DNA of 46,121 bases from contig LGRX02025852.1 in assembly GCA_001247695.2 (NCBI GenBank), forward strand, positions 1 to 46,121, read 5' to 3'. The translations under genes were made by a program, and so were the position numbers. Each line of letters begins with the position of its first letter. Position 1 is the stretch's first letter. The DNA comes from Cymbomonas tetramitiformis (Eukaryota > Chlorophyta > Pyramimonadophyceae > Pyramimonadales > Pyramimonadaceae). This document shows, piece after piece, positions 44,251-46,121 of this stretch. A model generated the notes under the pieces. The model searched no databases and had not been told where the DNA came from. It worked only from the letters and a program-made list of their open reading frames with translations.

Positions 44251-44800
44251 GCATGAAACTTGTTGAAATATGCAGGGGTGGCCTGTTGGAGGTTTATTAT
44301 GGTCTAAAGGCTTGGAATGGCGCCGACTTGCACACACAAAGGTGGGCGGTGTGTATCAGGGAACAGGAGAGAGATATATATGTATATATGTTGTAACCGT
44401 AACAATGAAAAGGCAGGTGTGTAACGGGCTGGTGAGATCTAAAGTTAGATAAGACAACATAATGCAAGGGCTGAATGGCGAGCCATGGCACACCGGCACA
44501 CGAGGACCGGCTATGACTGGTTGACTGCAAGTGACAGACCGGCGAGGGGTGACACAGGGCACCACAGACCCCCCCTTATGGGGGGAGGAAGTCAGTGTTC
44601 CCATGACACCACCTCACCCCGAAGACGGGAAGTGCATTGCATCAGGGCCAACCGGTACTCCCGGGCAGGCGGCTAGGAGAAATGTAAGAGTATCATCTTG
44701 GGGCCATACCGACCCAGCTAGAAGCAGCGAGTCACTGCGGCACTAAGCACTCTACATTTCTAAGCACGATGTGGCATTGCGGGTTTGGGGCCCGCAATCT
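44250..44800 (-). mobile_element. Remnant of an LTR element related to TR-GAG1
   Basis: The stretch TCCCATGACACCACCTCACCCCGAAG occurs here (about 44598) and at the TR-GAG1 LTR/interior border (about 12987). In both places it is preceded by a C-run/G-run pair (GACCCCCCCTTATGGGGGG here, ACCCCCCATACAGTGGGGGG there) and followed about 100 bases later by ACCCAGCTAGAAGCA. The part to the left has LTR-like AT-rich sequence (ATATATATGTATATATGTTG). So this is the 3' LTR and start of the interior, in gag sense, of a diverged relative. No second LTR or gag frame follows. Confidence 0.65.
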
Positions 44801-45185
44801 CTGCAACGTCGAGCAATCAACCAACGCTTGTGCGAGGCCACAACGGCACGGGTGGTCTGGCACCACCGAAAGAAACTCGTCGGCGCAGAGTCACGGGAGG
44901 CGGCTCACCCAAGGTTGGGTAGAGCAGCCTCTTCTGTCACCCCTCGCCCTGAGGTGCCACGTCGGCAGTCAGCTTTTCACCCTTTGCACAAATAATAAAA
45001 CACCTAAGTTATTTTATGATCTCATCTTAGTCTTCGTGTGTATCTGCGAGTGCCCGACTGTTTTTTTGGAGTCCAACCTGAATATATATCACAGACATAT
45101 TTCAGGTTCTCCATTAGGTTATGGTGCCCTTACACGCTCATTTTTTACCTCGTTGATTCGTTGACAAGATCGCTTCACGCCCCGT

Positions 45186-45345
45186 GACTCTATTACCGAC
45201 ATTTTTTTATTTTTACCGACACTACTGCCGACATTTTTTATACCGACACTTACCGACAACGGCCGGCTTGCTTTCGCATATCGGTCAACCCCGACATTTT
45301 TATACCGACACTTCCCGACATTTACCGACACTTCACGCACGTTAC
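45186..45345 (+). repeat. Short ACCGACA(C/T)TT repeats
   Basis: About nine copies of CCGACATTTTT or TACCGACACTT, irregularly spaced over 160 bases, followed by a CACGCACGTTACGTGCG palindrome. The density and mix of two alternating forms look like a subterminal or binding-site cluster, but no inverted termini were found. Confidence 0.6.
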
Positions 45346-46121
45346 GTGCGTCAAAATTCAACTGAACCGACGATTCCTTTGTGTTCTTCAACCTCTGGAC
45401 GACAGCACCTGATCTGCAGCAAAAGTGGCTTACCTGACGCCTATTTTGACTTCACCGACGTTTTCTCCGCGAAATTCTACTACAATTTGACCTTTTCATC
45501 GTCTGATTTGGTTGATTTTTGGAGATTCTGCGTTTTTCGCCACTAACCCAAACTTTGGCCTTACTTACAGATTTTACAGCCGCAGCTGAGTGGCTTCATT
45601 GCGCCAGCATGCGCGCATGTGCGCGCTGAGATCAGCACTTCACCTGCTTCGACAACGGCAATTTACCACTTGTCACAACCTGGTGGTGCCCGGTGGTGCT
45701 TGTGCACCAGGCACCAGACACGACTCCGACAATTTCGACATCGGCGGGAACGAGTGCCTTGACTCCAACGACCTCGTCTCTCCGCGTCCCTCACTTTCTC
45801 TCATCGCTTTCCGTAGCCGGCATCTGGTGGTGCCTGGTGGTGTTATTACCGCCACCACCACCCACCTCAACCGCTCAATCGACACCATTGCACAGTGTGT
45901 CACGTCCCTTGTGTGCACTCCCTGTCACGGTTCGCTATGCGAACAGTATGTGTGACGCTGCTGTTATTGAACGGTAACAGCCAAACGCAATATTCTGGTG
46001 GGTGTATGAGTGCAGCACTCTGTTGACCAGAAGTGCTTGCTTGAGCCCAATGCTCCTCATATATTTCCAGTGCCCTCACGCGTCTCATGCGTTACCACCA
46101 TCGGGTTGTGAACCCGAGAGC
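45346..46121. other. No recognisable gene
   Basis: Short open frames only. Two GGTGGTGCC(C/T)GGTGGTG segments at about 45681 and 45828 form local inverted repeats with GCACCAGGCACC and GCCACCACCACC. The window ends in this sequence. Confidence 0.4.

Overview
This is nuclear DNA of a eukaryote, most likely from the green lineage (a streptophyte alga is my best guess, not proven). The reasons are spliceosomal introns with GT..AG borders, degenerate and short perfect TTTAGGG-type telomere motifs, a plastid-type DnaJ cysteine-rich protein gene, an armadillo-repeat gene of plant type, and an En/Spm (CACTA)-like tnp2 transposase. Only a small part of the window is host gene; most is nested transposable elements.

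Layout. 1-2.46 kb: low-complexity, repeat-rich DNA with a 33-36 bp minisatellite. 2.46-8.26 kb (+): 3' part of a long coiled-coil protein gene with phase-0 exons and repeat-filled introns. 8.26-10.83 kb: no recognisable gene. 10.83-11.43 kb (-): armadillo-repeat exon with the gene's stop. 12.65-20.71 kb: a 179-bp satellite array that holds two gag-only LTR elements lacking pol (TR-GAG type). One has identical 249-bp LTRs and a 5-bp target duplication; the other has 266/267-bp LTRs and a 281-bp MITE inside its gag. 21.01-21.86 kb: a non-autonomous hAT element with a perfect 8-bp target duplication. 22.25-22.69 kb (-): a tyrosine-recombinase C-terminal fragment. 22.90-38.03 kb: a 15.1-kb CACTA-like element. 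38.03-40.87 kb (-): a third gag-like ORF, carrying a second copy of the same MITE and cut at its 3' end by the CACTA-like element. 42.54-43.22 kb (-): last three exons of the DnaJ-type zinc-finger gene. 44.25-44.80 kb: remnant of an LTR element related to the first TR-GAG.

The 15.1-kb element is the most interesting object. It has two divergent genes: an accessory, possibly TnpA-like, gene on the minus strand (four exons) and a tnp2-type transposase on the plus strand. Its ends and middle carry arrays of a short GAAGAC/GTCTTC palindromic motif, and almost every intron of both genes contains the same motif. Within the transposase gene a 305-bp unit made of one complete intron (164 bp) plus one phase-symmetric exon (141 bp, 47 codons) has been tandemly amplified to eight full-length copies plus an extended ninth. 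A 2,555-bp DNA element with its own 367-bp tandem repeats later inserted into one of these introns. The transposase copy is decayed: it has an in-frame TAG, a C10 slip site and at least one further frameshift. A tRNA-like A/B-box unit followed by a near-perfect 31-bp hairpin lies between the two genes.

All exon boundaries were read by eye from splice consensus and frame continuity; no transcript evidence was available.
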